DNA from: Amycolatopsis balhimycina FH 1894
Lineage (GTDB): Bacteria; Actinomycetota; Actinomycetes; Mycobacteriales; Pseudonocardiaceae
Direction: 5' to 3'
Assembly: GCF_000384295.1 (NCBI RefSeq)
Contig: NZ_KB913037.1
Location: forward strand, 6,350,594 to 6,414,593
DNA length: 64,000 nt
Below are positions 7,796 to 16,728 of the stretch, piece by piece (positions within the stretch are counted from its first letter, which is position 1; the number at the start of each line of letters is the position of its first letter). The notes beneath the pieces were generated by a model. That model worked only from the letters and a program-made list of their open reading frames with translations, was not told where the DNA came from and did not search any database. Both the position numbers and the translations under genes were made by a program.

Positions 7796-9016
7796 ATGAC
7801 AGACACCGGTGGCGCGCCCGGCGGCGATGGCGCCGACACGCCGACACCGAGCCAGGGGATCCCCCAGGCTCCCGTCCCTGGATCGGGTGAACCGAAGCCG
7901 GCTGAAGATCACGCCGCGTCACCGGCGACGCCGCCGCGCGGCTGGCAGCCGCCGGACTCCCCGGCCGCTCCGCCACCCGGCTGGCAGGCACCGGGACAGC
8001 AGGCCACGCCGCCGCCCGGCTGGCAGGCACCGGGACCGCCGCCGGGACAACCGCCCTACGGTGGCCCCGGCGGCCCGCAGCACCCGCAGTACGCGCAGGC
8101 ACCGCGGTGGAGCCCGCACGGGCTCGGCAAACCCGGCGTGATCGCGCTGCGGCCGCTCAACATCGGCGACATCCTCGACGGCGCGATCACCGCGATCCGC
8201 CGTCACCCGTTGCTCGTGCTCGGCATCGGCGCGGTGATCTCGGTGATCACCGCCGGGCTCACGTTCCTCACGCAGAAGTTCCTGTACGCCGACCTGCAGG
8301 ACCTCGCCTCGACCGCCGAGTTCGGCCCCGCCGCGACCGAGGCGGAAGTGCGGAACGCCCTGTTCGGCGCGCTCGGCGACCTCTTCCTCGTCGCCATCCC
8401 GGCCTCGCTGGTCTCGGCGCTGCTGATGACGGTCACCACCGGCCTGATGGCCGCGGTGATGGGCCGGGCCGCGCTGGGCCGCGAAGTCTCCTTCGCGGTC
8501 GCGTGGCGCGAAGTGCAGCCGCGGCTGCTGCCGCTGTTCGGCGTGGCGGTCGTCTACTCGGTGGGCACCACGGTCGGCCTGATGCTCTGCATCATCCCCG
8601 GCGTGCTCGCCTGGGTGTTCTGGGCGCTGGTGGCCCCGGCGCTGGTGCTCGAACGCGGGACGTTCAAGCAGGCGTTCTCCCGGTCGGTGAAGCTCGTCTC
8701 CGGCGCGTTCTGGCGGGTGCTCGGGATCCTCCTCCTGGCCCACATCATCCAAGGGTTCTTCGAAAGCATCATCCAGCTGCCGTTCAACGCCGGCGCCGGC
8801 CTGTTCAGCCAGTTCATGAACCCCGGCAAGGTGTACCTGCCGAACACCGGCGACCTGCTGCTGCAGTCGGCCGGGCAGATCATCTCGGGCACGATCGCGA
8901 TCCCGTTCGTCACGCTGGTCACCGTGATCGTCTACCTCGACCAGCGGATGCGCCGCGAGGGCATGGACATCGAGCTGGCGCGCGCGGCCGGGGTCCAGCC
9001 CCCGCAGGCATGGTGA
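7796..9016 (+). CDS. Pro-rich multi-pass membrane protein (GDPD-type membrane domain)
   Basis: 406 residues from the ATG at 7796, preceded by GGCGAGGGG. Residues 1-105 are cytosolic, Pro/Gly/Gln-rich, with near-repeats PPGWQAPG. About six TM helices follow, starting with the PLNIGDILDGAITAIRRHP block common to actinobacterial proteins labelled glycerophosphoryl diester phosphodiesterase membrane domain; no phosphodiesterase catalytic domain is present. It heads a tightly packed operon (this gene, DUF4129, DUF4350, MoxR, DUF58). Role is probably envelope-related by context only. Confidence 0.75.
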   Translation: MTDTGGAPGGDGADTPTPSQGIPQAPVPGSGEPKPAEDHAASPATPPRGWQPPDSPAAPPPGWQAPGQQATPPPGWQAPGPPPGQPPYGGPGGPQHPQYAQAPRWSPHGLGKPGVIALRPLNIGDILDGAITAIRRHPLLVLGIGAVISVITAGLTFLTQKFLYADLQDLASTAEFGPAATEAEVRNALFGALGDLFLVAIPASLVSALLMTVTTGLMAAVMGRAALGREVSFAVAWREVQPRLLPLFGVAVVYSVGTTVGLMLCIIPGVLAWVFWALVAPALVLERGTFKQAFSRSVKLVSGAFWRVLGILLLAHIIQGFFESIIQLPFNAGAGLFSQFMNPGKVYLPNTGDLLLQSAGQIISGTIAIPFVTLVTVIVYLDQRMRREGMDIELARAAGVQPPQAW

Positions 9017-9651
9017 CGCTGCTGCTCACGGATGTCCCGGTCGACATCGACCGGGACAGTGCGCGGCGCGCGGCAGCCCAGGAGCTGTCCGACCCGAAGT
9101 ACCGCGACGCGCGGCCGAGCTTCCTGCAGGAGGCCGCGCAGTGGCTCGGCGAGCAGGTGGAAAAGCTGCTGAACAGCGTGTCTTCGGTGGTCCCCGGCGG
9201 CGCCTTCGGGCTGCTGCTGCTCGTCGTCCTGCTGATCGTGCTCGGGGTCGTGATCCGGCTGCGCACCGGCGAGGTCGCCCACGCGTCCCGCGCCGAGCGG
9301 GTCGTCTTCGGCGGGAAACGGCAGAGTGCCGACGACTACCGCCGCGCGGCCACCGAAGCCGCGGCCGCGGGCCGCTACGGCGACGCCGTCCGAGACCGCT
9401 TCCGCGCCGTCGTCCGGGCCTTGGAGGAACGCGCGCTGCTCGACGTCCGCTCGGGCCGGACGGCCGACGAAGCCGCCGCCGAAGCCGGGGTGCTGCTGCC
9501 GAACGTCGCGGACGAGCTGCGGCAGGGCGCGCGGATCTTCGACGATGTCCACTACGGCGGCCGTGAAGGCACCGAAGCGGCGTACCGCGCGCTGACCGGG
9601 CTGGACGAACGCTGCCGCCGTGAGCGGCCGGTCGCCATGGCGGGCTCGTGA
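9010..9651 (+). CDS. DUF4129 domain membrane protein
   Basis: 213 residues. The ATG at 9010 overlaps the upstream stop by 7 nt; a GTG at 9013 is an alternative. An N-terminal part (LTDVPVDIDRDSARRAAAQELSDPKY) precedes a TM helix at about 60-82, then the cytosolic DUF4129 region (AAAGRYGDAVRDRFRAVVRALEERALLDVRSGRTADEA, broken up here for length). DUF4129 proteins occur with MoxR and DUF58 genes, some fused to transglutaminase-like domains; this one has no transglutaminase part. Function unproven. Confidence 0.8.
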   Translation: MVTLLLTDVPVDIDRDSARRAAAQELSDPKYRDARPSFLQEAAQWLGEQVEKLLNSVSSVVPGGAFGLLLLVVLLIVLGVVIRLRTGEVAHASRAERVVFGGKRQSADDYRRAATEAAAAGRYGDAVRDRFRAVVRALEERALLDVRSGRTADEAAAEAGVLLPNVADELRQGARIFDDVHYGGREGTEAAYRALTGLDERCRRERPVAMAGS

Positions 9652-9688
9652 GCACCACCGCCGACGTGCGCTTTCCCGCGGAGGCGGC

Positions 9689-10825
9689 ATGAGCTCTGTT
9701 TCGCCGGACCTGCGCCGGATCTGGCGCGGCGCCCGCGTCCCGCTCGCCCTCGTCGCCCTGATCTTCGCCGCCGGTGCCCTGCTCCTGCTCGGCCGCGGGG
9801 AGCAGACGCACGGCGCGCTCGAACCCGGCTCCTACGAACCCGGCGGCGCGCACGCGCTCGCGAAGCTCCTGGGAGACCAGGGCGTCGATGTCCGGACCGC
9901 GCACACGATGGCCGAAGCGGACGACGGGATCGGCGCGGGCGCCACGCTGCTCGTCACCCAGCCGGACCTGGTCCCGGCGAAGCGGCTCGACGCGCTGCGG
10001 GGGCACGCCGCGGACGTCGTCCTGGTGACGCCGGGGGCGCGGACGCTGCACGACTCGCTGCCGCTGGTGCGCAAGGCGGGCCAGAGCGAAACCGCCGTCC
10101 TGAGCCCGCAGTGCACGGTCGCCGCGGCGGTCGCGGCGGGCGACGTCACGCTGGGCGGGATCGGCTACGCCGCGCCCGGCGCGCGTTCGTGCTACCCCGG
10201 CGCGGACGGCGGCGGCACGCTGCTGCAGCTCGCCGACGCCGGGGGCACGACGACGCTGCTCGGTTCGCCGGCGCCGCTGACGAACGCGCGGCTCGCCGAA
10301 CAGGGCAACGCGGCGCTGGCGCTGCGCTTGCTCGGGGCGCACCCGAAGCTCGTCTGGTACCTGCCGTCGGCGGACGACCCGGGGCTGGACGACACTCGCA
10401 AGTCGCTCTTCGAGCTCATCCCGGACGGCTGGTACTACGGCACCGCGCAGGCGTTCATCGCCGTCGCGCTGCTGGCGTTGTGGCGGGCGCGGCGGCTCGG
10501 CCCGGTGGTCACCGAGCCGCTGCCGATCGTCGTCCGCGCGGCCGAAACCGCCGAGGGCCGCGCCCGGCTGTACCGGCGGGCGAAAGCGGCCGGGCACGCG
10601 GGTGAGACGCTGCGGGAAGCGGCGCGGAGCCGGCTGCGGACGACACTGGGCCTGCCCCGCGACGCCGACCCGGCGGCGCTGGTGGGCTCGGTGAGCGCAC
10701 GGACCGGGCGGCAGGCGAACGACGTCGGCGCGGTCCTCTACGGCCCGCCGGTGCCGGACGACCCGGCACTGGTCCGGCTGGCCGGCGAACTGGACAGGGT
10801 GGAACGAGAGGCAGGACGAACTTGA
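9689..10825 (+). CDS. DUF4350 domain membrane protein
   Basis: 378 residues from the ATG at 9689, which has GGAGGCGGC just upstream; the longer frame from 9620 lies inside the previous gene. A TM helix at about residues 17-36 is followed by an extracytoplasmic GATase-like DUF4350 domain (SYEPGGAHALAKLLGDQGV, then TLLVTQPDLVP), a second TM (GTAQAFIAVALLALW) and a cytosolic tail rich in Arg. Two cysteines (PQCTVA, RSCYPG) may pair outside. It overlaps the TTG start of moxR by 4 nt, so translation is probably coupled. Confidence 0.8.
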   Translation: MSSVSPDLRRIWRGARVPLALVALIFAAGALLLLGRGEQTHGALEPGSYEPGGAHALAKLLGDQGVDVRTAHTMAEADDGIGAGATLLVTQPDLVPAKRLDALRGHAADVVLVTPGARTLHDSLPLVRKAGQSETAVLSPQCTVAAAVAAGDVTLGGIGYAAPGARSCYPGADGGGTLLQLADAGGTTTLLGSPAPLTNARLAEQGNAALALRLLGAHPKLVWYLPSADDPGLDDTRKSLFELIPDGWYYGTAQAFIAVALLALWRARRLGPVVTEPLPIVVRAAETAEGRARLYRRAKAAGHAGETLREAARSRLRTTLGLPRDADPAALVGSVSARTGRQANDVGAVLYGPPVPDDPALVRLAGELDRVEREAGRT

Positions 10826-11793
10826 GCAGCGCTACCGAGAACGCGACCGGGGCCCGTGACGCGCTGATCGCGCTGCGCGCCGAGGTCGGCAAGGCCGTCG
10901 TCGGCAACGACGCCGCGGTCACCGGACTGATCCTGGCGTTGCTCTGCCGGGGGCACGTGCTGCTCGAAGGCGTCCCGGGCGTGGCGAAGACGCTGCTGGT
11001 GCGGGCACTGGCCGCGTCGCTGGACCTGGAGACCACGCGGGTGCAGTTCACGCCGGACCTGATGCCCGGCGACGTCACCGGCTCGATCGTCTACGACGCG
11101 CACAGCGGCGAGTTCTCCTTCCGCGAAGGGCCGGTGTTCACGAACCTGCTGCTCGCCGACGAGATCAACCGGACGCCGCCGAAGACGCAGTCGTCGCTGC
11201 TGGAGGCGATGGAGGAGCGGCAGGTCTCGCTCGACGGCAAGTCGCGGCCGCTGCCGGACCCGTTCATCGTGATCGCCACGCAGAACCCGGTGGAGTACGA
11301 AGGCACCTACCCGCTGCCGGAGGCGCAGCTGGACCGGTTCCTGCTGAAGCTGACGATGCCGACACCGTCGCGTGAGGACGAGATCGGCATCCTGTGGCGG
11401 CACGCGCAGGGCTTCGACCCGCGCAACCTGGCCGCGGCGGGGCTGAAATCCGTTGCGGGCGCCGCGGAACTCGCGGCGGCGCGGGAAGCGGTGGCGCGCG
11501 TGACCGTCGGGCCCGAGGTGATCGGGTACGTCGTCGACCTGTGCCGGGCGACGCGGCAGCTGCCGTCGGTGCGGATCGGCGTCTCACCGCGTGGCGCGAC
11601 GGCGTTGCTCGCGGTCGCGCGGGCCTGGGCCTGGCTCGCCGGGCGCGACTACACGACCCCCGACGACGTGAAAGCCTTGGCGCGCCCCGCTTTGCGGCAC
11701 CGCCTGGACGTGCGGCCGGAGGCCGAGCTGGAGGGCGTCACCGCGGACGGCGTGCTGGACCGCGTGCTCGCGTCCGTGCCCGTGCCGCGCTGA
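10822..11793 (+). CDS. MoxR-family AAA+ ATPase
   Basis: 323 residues, TTG start overlapping the previous stop (TTGA). Walker A GVPGVAKT at residues 50-57, Walker B LLADEINR at about 110-117, then the sensor region IATQNPVEYEGTYPLPEAQ and arginine-finger segment LDRFLLK. MoxR ATPases act as chaperones that mature or assemble protein complexes, usually with a DUF58/VWA partner, here the next gene. The order MoxR-DUF58-SpoIIM-RDD matches the mycobacterial moxR2 locus (Rv3692 onward) from memory. Target complex unknown; the membrane partners suggest the envelope. Confidence 0.92.
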   Translation: MSSATENATGARDALIALRAEVGKAVVGNDAAVTGLILALLCRGHVLLEGVPGVAKTLLVRALAASLDLETTRVQFTPDLMPGDVTGSIVYDAHSGEFSFREGPVFTNLLLADEINRTPPKTQSSLLEAMEERQVSLDGKSRPLPDPFIVIATQNPVEYEGTYPLPEAQLDRFLLKLTMPTPSREDEIGILWRHAQGFDPRNLAAAGLKSVAGAAELAAAREAVARVTVGPEVIGYVVDLCRATRQLPSVRIGVSPRGATALLAVARAWAWLAGRDYTTPDDVKALARPALRHRLDVRPEAELEGVTADGVLDRVLASVPVPR

Positions 11794-11794
11794 C

Positions 11795-13087
11795 ATGGCC
11801 CTCACCGGAAGGCTCGGGCTGCTGGCGCTGTTCGGCGCGCTGGTCGTCGGGCTGCTCGTGCCGTCGGACACCGGGATCCTCGCGGTCGGCGGCGTCCTGC
11901 TGGTGCTCGTCGTCGTGGACCTGGTGCTGGCCGGAAGCGTCCGGCCGCTGCGGTTTTCGCGCTCCGGCGACACGTCGGTGCGGCTCGGCGAGCCGTGCGA
12001 GGTGACGCTGGTGGTGGCCAACCCCGGCCGCCGCACGGTGCGCGGGCAGCTGCGTGACGCGTGGCCGCCGAGCGCGGGCGCTTCCGACCGGCACGCGGTG
12101 CGCGTCCCGCCGGGGGAGCGGCGGGCTTTGGTGACCGCGCTGCGTCCGACCCGGCGCGGTGACCGGATGGCGGCGCGGGTGACGGTCCGGTCGGCCGGGC
12201 CGCTGGGACTGGCCGCGCGGCAGGGTTCGCACGAGGTCCCGTGGACCGTGCGCGTGCTGCCGCCGTTCCACAGCCGCAAGCACCTGCCTTCGCGGCTGGC
12301 GCGGCTGCAGCAGCTCGACGGCCGCAACGCGGTGCTGATCCGGGGCCAGGGCACGGAATTCGACTCGCTGCGCGAGTACGTCATCGGCGACGACGTCCGG
12401 TCGATCGACTGGCGGGCGACCGCGCGGGCGGCGGACGTCATGGTCCGGACCTGGCGCCCCGAGCGCGACCGGCACGTCGTGCTGGTGCTCGACACCGGCC
12501 GGGTTTCGGCGGGCCGGGTCGGCGACGCCCCGCGCCTGGACGCGGCGATGGACGCGGCGTTGTTGCTGGCAGCACTGGCTTCCCGGGCCGGCGACCGCGT
12601 GGACCTGCTGGCCTACGACCGGCGGCTGCGGGCGGCGGTGCAGGGCTCGTCGGGGGCGGCTCTGCTGACGTCGCTGGTGAACGCGATGGCGCCGCTGGAG
12701 CCGTCGCTGATCGAGACGGACGCGCGGGGGATGGTCGCGGAGGTGCTCCGGCGGACCCGCCGCCGTGCGCTGGTGGTCCTGCTGACGGGGCTGGACGCGG
12801 CGCCGCTGGAGGAAGGGCTGTTCCCGGTGCTGAGCTCGCTGACCGCGCGGCACGAGCTGATCGTGGCGTCGGTGGCGGACCCGCGGGTGGCGGAGATGCT
12901 GGCGGGCCGCGAGGACGCGGAAGCGGTCTACGACGCGGCGTCGGCCTCGCGGACGGTGGCCGAGCGCCTGCGCGTGACCGAACGGCTGGCGCGCCACGGC
13001 GTCGGCGTGGTGGACGCGGTCCCGGAGGAGCTGCCCCCGGCGTTGGCGGACCGCTACCTGGCGCTGAAAGCCGCGGGACGGCTGTGA
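11795..13087 (+). CDS. DUF58 / VWA-like partner of MoxR
   Basis: 430 residues. Two N-terminal TM helices (about 5-22 and 25-47), an immunoglobulin-like segment, then the DUF58 core IRGQGTEFDSLREYVIGDD ending in RSIDWRATARA (Asp199 to Trp206) and a VWA-like fold starting VLVLDTGR. Starts one base after the moxR stop. DUF58 proteins pair with MoxR ATPases. The stop TGA lies in the first unit of the palindrome array at 13084-13207. A C-terminal VLLTGLD and a final LALKAAGRL complete the usual family length. Confidence 0.88.
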   Translation: MALTGRLGLLALFGALVVGLLVPSDTGILAVGGVLLVLVVVDLVLAGSVRPLRFSRSGDTSVRLGEPCEVTLVVANPGRRTVRGQLRDAWPPSAGASDRHAVRVPPGERRALVTALRPTRRGDRMAARVTVRSAGPLGLAARQGSHEVPWTVRVLPPFHSRKHLPSRLARLQQLDGRNAVLIRGQGTEFDSLREYVIGDDVRSIDWRATARAADVMVRTWRPERDRHVVLVLDTGRVSAGRVGDAPRLDAAMDAALLLAALASRAGDRVDLLAYDRRLRAAVQGSSGAALLTSLVNAMAPLEPSLIETDARGMVAEVLRRTRRRALVVLLTGLDAAPLEEGLFPVLSSLTARHELIVASVADPRVAEMLAGREDAEAVYDAASASRTVAERLRVTERLARHGVGVVDAVPEELPPALADRYLALKAAGRL

Positions 13088-13207
13088 TCGAAGAGCCGGC
13101 TCGCGTGATCAGCGGGTCGACACGCGTGATCGAAGCGACGACACGGCCGTCCTGCGCCGTGTCGTCCCCTCAATCACGCGTGTCGGCTTCCTGATCACGC
13201 GTGTCGA
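13084..13207. repeat. 21-bp-phased nested palindrome array (family 1, copy B)
   Basis: Left units with CGCGTGAT at 13102 and 13123 (21 bp apart) and inverse units on the right (TCAATCACGCGTGTCGGC, then TGATCACGCGTGTCGACC), around a central GACGACACGG / CCGTGTCGTC stem. Same motif, spacing and architecture as the 4.3-kb copy, again between convergent genes. Confidence 0.85.
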
Positions 13208-13221
13208 CCGTTTCCGCACGG

Positions 13222-14229
13222 CTACGCGGACTCGGGCAGGGCGTCTCCGGCGTCGCGCGCGGCGAGGTCGCCGACCTCGCCGTCCTTCGCGGCGCGGCGG
13301 CCGAGCGTGAAGACGTAGGTCAGGAACGCCACTTCGACGAGCACGCCGATGCCGACGCGGATCCACGTCGGCCAGCCCGACGGCGTCACGAACGCCTCGA
13401 TGACCCCCGAGACGAACAGCACGCACGCCAGCCCCAGCGCCATGACCACGACTGACCGGCCCTGCTCGGCCAGCGCCGCGGTGCGGGACCGGCGGCCGGG
13501 GTCGACGACCGTCCAGCCGAGCCGCAAGCCGGTGCCCGCCGCGACGAACACCGCCGTCAGCTCCAGGAGGCCGTGCGGCAGCAGGAGCCCGATCATCACG
13601 TCGCCGCGGCCCGCCGCGCTCATCGCGCCGATGATGACGCCGGCGTTGAGCGAGTTCAGCCAGAGCGCGCCGATCACCGGCAGGCCCAGCGCGATGCCGA
13701 GGAACAGGCACGTCGCCGTCACCCACGCGTTGTTCGTCCACACCTGCGCCGCGAACGACGCCGCCGGCCCGGTCGAGTAGTAGGTCTCGGCCTCGCCGCC
13801 GGGCTTGGTCAGCGCGTTCAGCTCGTCCGGCGTCGCGATCGCCGCGCGCACGTTCGGGTCACGCGCGACCCAGACGGCGATCACCGCCATCACCGCGATC
13901 GACGCCAGCGCGGCCGGGATCCACCAGCGCCGCGACAGGTACACCGCGGCGGGGAACCGGCGCGTGAAGAACAGCGTGACCTCGCGCCAGGCCGGGTTGT
14001 GCGCTCCGGAGACCGCCGAGCGGCCCCGCGCGACCAGGCCGGACAGCCGCCCGACCAAGGCCGGGTCCGGCGCGACCGACCGGACGATCGACAGGTGCGT
14101 CGCGGTCCGCTGGTAGAGCGTCACCAGCTCGTCGGCTTCGGGCCCGGTCAGCTTGCCGCCGCGGCCCGTCAGCTCGCCGAGCCGGTTCCACTCCGCCGCG
14201 TGCGCCGCGACGAAGACGTCCACATCCAC
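13222..14229 (-). CDS. SpoIIM-like (DUF95) multi-pass membrane protein
   Basis: 335 residues. The N-terminal cytosolic 120 residues are helical (EWNRLGELTGRG, LVTLYQRTATHLS), followed by about six TM helices, including VYLSRRWWIPAALASIAVMA and GLLLPHGLLELTAVFVAAGTG. The PHGLLEL motif is characteristic of the stage II sporulation protein M family. In spore formers SpoIIM acts in peptidoglycan turnover during engulfment; in actinobacteria the role is unknown, but the gene is consistently linked to MoxR/DUF58 and RDD genes. Divergent from the RDD gene with only 33 bp between starts. Confidence 0.85.
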   Translation of the reverse strand: MDVDVFVAAHAAEWNRLGELTGRGGKLTGPEADELVTLYQRTATHLSIVRSVAPDPALVGRLSGLVARGRSAVSGAHNPAWREVTLFFTRRFPAAVYLSRRWWIPAALASIAVMAVIAVWVARDPNVRAAIATPDELNALTKPGGEAETYYSTGPAASFAAQVWTNNAWVTATCLFLGIALGLPVIGALWLNSLNAGVIIGAMSAAGRGDVMIGLLLPHGLLELTAVFVAAGTGLRLGWTVVDPGRRSRTAALAEQGRSVVVMALGLACVLFVSGVIEAFVTPSGWPTWIRVGIGVLVEVAFLTYVFTLGRRAAKDGEVGDLAARDAGDALPESA

Positions 14230-14262
14230 TGGACCACCCTATCCGTCGTTACGCTGGGCGTC

Positions 14263-15195
14263 GTGCACGAGGAATCCGAGCTGGTCACCGGCGAAGCCGT
14301 AGTCCTGGACCTGCGCGTCGCCAAGCTCGCCAGCCGGGCCTTGGCGATGGCCCTGGACGTGCTCGTCCAGTTCGCGCTGCTGTTCGGCTCCTTCATGGTG
14401 CTCGCGATCGCGCTGCCGGAGATCGACGAAGCGCTCGGCTTGGCCATCCTGCTGGTGCTCCTGGTGCTGATCATGGTCGGCTACCCGGTGGTGTTCGAGA
14501 CGCTCTCGCGCGGCCGGTCGCTGGGCAAGCTGGCGGTGGGGCTGCGCGTCGTCCGCGTCGACGGCGGCCCGATCCGGTTCCGGCACGCGCTGGTGCGCGG
14601 GCTCGCCGGGTTCATCGTGGACTTCTGGACGCTCGGGCTGTTCGGCGCGGTCGCGGTGATCGTGTCGCTGTGCTCGTCCGACGGCCGCCGCGTCGGCGAC
14701 TTCCTGGCCGGGACGCTGGTGGTCCGGGAGCGGGTGCCGGAAAGCGCGGGCTACGCGGCGATCGCCATGCCACCGGGCCTCGAAGGCTGGGCGGCCCAGC
14801 TCGACCTGACCCGGCTCCCGGACGACCTCGCCCTGGCGAGCCGCCAGTTCCTCGGCCGGTTCGGCCAGCTGCGCCCGGAGGCGTCGCACGCGCTCGGCTG
14901 GGGGCTGGCGCAGCAGGTCGGCAACGCGCTGGGGACGCAGGTGCCGCCCGGGGTGCCGCCGTGGGCGTTCCTGGCGGCGGTGCTGGCCGAGCGGCGCAAC
15001 CGTGACCACGCCCGGGCGTTCCAGGCGTACCGGGCTTTCGGGGCGGCTCAGGCGCCGGGCGGGGCTTATCCGGCGACCGCGGCCCAGTACCCGGGGCCGT
15101 CGTACTCCGGGCCGTCCGCGGCGCAGCCGGACCCGCCGACGCCGCCGTCCGGAACCCCGGTGGCCGCGGAAAACCCGTTCACCCCGCCGAGCTGA
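14263..15195 (+). CDS. RDD-family membrane protein
   Basis: 310 residues from the GTG at 14263. An RDD domain of about 140 residues starts at LASRALAMALDVLVQF (the Arg and Asp of the family name) and has three to four TM helices with the TLSRGRSLGKLAVGLRVV loop typical of RDD proteins. The C-terminal 150 residues are cytosolic, Pro/Ala-rich at the end. RDD proteins have been linked to ion transport; here the fixed pairing with the divergent SpoIIM-like gene suggests a joint envelope role. Convergent with the second zinc peptidase, 6 bp apart. Confidence 0.88.
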   Translation: MHEESELVTGEAVVLDLRVAKLASRALAMALDVLVQFALLFGSFMVLAIALPEIDEALGLAILLVLLVLIMVGYPVVFETLSRGRSLGKLAVGLRVVRVDGGPIRFRHALVRGLAGFIVDFWTLGLFGAVAVIVSLCSSDGRRVGDFLAGTLVVRERVPESAGYAAIAMPPGLEGWAAQLDLTRLPDDLALASRQFLGRFGQLRPEASHALGWGLAQQVGNALGTQVPPGVPPWAFLAAVLAERRNRDHARAFQAYRAFGAAQAPGGAYPATAAQYPGPSYSGPSAAQPDPPTPPSGTPVAAENPFTPPS

Positions 15196-15201
15196 CCCGC
15201 G

Positions 15202-16623
15202 CTATGAGACGTCGGCCGACGCCGAGAGCCAGGTGTTGCACTGCTGGTTCCGGTTCTTGGTGGCGCCGTGCTGCCACCAGGAAATGTTGTGTTTGGCGCT
15301 GCCGTGGTCGCGTTTGCCGTTGCGGGCGTAGTCGTCGCCGCGGTCCTGGGCGTTCCAGGCTTCGTTGTAGATGTTGCGGTCGACCGAGCCGCCGGAGATC
15401 GACGACGAGCCGAGGAACATCCCCGAGAAGCACTGCGCCTCGAGTTCCATGCGCCGTGACAGCTCCAGGCCCGCCGCCGAGTCGGCGCCCGCGTCGTAGC
15501 GCTTTTCGCCGAACGCCTCGGTGATGCCGGCCAGGTTCTGCACGTGGTGGCCGTATTCGTGGGCCAGGATCGACAGGTACGGGCCGGGGTGGTTGCCCCA
15601 CACGTCGATCTCGATCCGGTCCATCGGCAGGTAGATCGTGTTGTTCGACGGGCAGTAGAACGGCGTGACGCCGGTCGTCGTGCCGCCGCTGCCGCACGGC
15701 GTCGACGACTCCGAGAGCGACTGGGGCACCGCCAGGTTCGGCGTCCGGAACGGCAGGTCCACTGCGCCGAGCAGGCGCGACCACGCGGCGTCGAGGCAGC
15801 CGATGCCGGACTGGAAGAACCGCGTGGCGCTGCTCTGGTCGGCCGCCCAGCGGCTCAGGGAGCACGGGATGTTCTGCAGGCCGTAGTCCGCGCGGCCGAA
15901 CAGCGGGTTGTCGCCGGTGGCCACGACCGAGCGGGGCCCGGACGGGGTCTGCGACGTCGGCGTTTCGCGTTCGGTCGTGCGCGCGGTGGTCGTTTCGGAG
16001 GTCGACGACGTGGTGGCGGTGGTTTCCCCGGTGGTGTAGGTGGGGGTGTCGGTGGGCTCGGTGCTGGCGTAGCCGGCGTCGGCGACGTGCCGCGACTGCC
16101 CACCGCTCAGCGCGACGGCCGCGACGAGCCCACCGGTCACGACGACGATCGCGAAGATCGCTACCGCGACGATCACGCCGGCGTTCGACTTCTTGGCGAC
16201 GTAGGGCGTGTAGCCGGGAGCGAAGCGCGGCCCGAAGGAGGGCGGCCCGGCATAGCCGGGGGTGAAGACGGCCGGAGCGGCCGCGGCGGGCGGCGGCAGC
16301 GGAGCACGCCCGGGCGGCGGCGCGGGGTAGCCGAACGGCGGACCTTGGGTGGGAAAGCCCTGCGGACCGCGGGGTGGCTGAGGCGGCGGCCCCACCGGAC
16401 CTCCCGGCCACCCGCCGGGTGGGGGTCCGCCTCGCCCGGGAGCGCCGGGGCCTTGCGGCGAGCCGGTCGGCCACGCGCCGGGCGCTTGGCCCGGCCGGCC
16501 GGGCACGCCGCCCGGGCCCTGCGGCAGCGGCCGGGCGGCCGGTGGCGGCAGCGGCGGCCTCCCGGGTGGCGGCAGCGGACGGCGCGGGTCGCGCGGACCG
16601 GGACCCTGCGGGCCGTGCGTCAT
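15202..16623 (-). CDS. Membrane-anchored neutral zinc metallopeptidase (paralog 2)
   Basis: 473 residues. A Pro/Gly-rich cytosolic region of about 140 residues, a TM helix at about 148-170, a Thr/Ser-rich linker, then the peptidase domain with HEYGHH (zinc ligands His355 and His359, catalytic Glu356) and a C-terminal KHNISWWQHG block. Clearly paralogous to 6520-7602: same domain order, the shared GLELSRRMELEAQCFSGMFL-type segment and conserved Cys positions. The two copies bracket the MoxR/DUF58 operon, suggesting a duplication around it or joint work on envelope proteins. Confidence 0.86.
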   Translation of the reverse strand: MTHGPQGPGPRDPRRPLPPPGRPPLPPPAARPLPQGPGGVPGRPGQAPGAWPTGSPQGPGAPGRGGPPPGGWPGGPVGPPPQPPRGPQGFPTQGPPFGYPAPPPGRAPLPPPAAAAPAVFTPGYAGPPSFGPRFAPGYTPYVAKKSNAGVIVAVAIFAIVVVTGGLVAAVALSGGQSRHVADAGYASTEPTDTPTYTTGETTATTSSTSETTTARTTERETPTSQTPSGPRSVVATGDNPLFGRADYGLQNIPCSLSRWAADQSSATRFFQSGIGCLDAAWSRLLGAVDLPFRTPNLAVPQSLSESSTPCGSGGTTTGVTPFYCPSNNTIYLPMDRIEIDVWGNHPGPYLSILAHEYGHHVQNLAGITEAFGEKRYDAGADSAAGLELSRRMELEAQCFSGMFLGSSSISGGSVDRNIYNEAWNAQDRGDDYARNGKRDHGSAKHNISWWQHGATKNRNQQCNTWLSASADVS

Positions 16624-16728
16624 CGAAATGGACCCCCCGTGCGTTTTCCCCTGAAAGAACCGGCGTACCTGCGCTGATCACGCCGTTCCGGGCGTCAGCA
16701 TAGATCGGGTGCTCTAGGGTGTGGTGCT

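Noticed and set aside
13573..14262. 5' extension of the RDD gene opposite the SpoIIM-like gene
   Set aside because: Charged shadow sequence; the RDD domain starts after GTG 14263 and the opposite strand encodes a recognisable membrane protein.
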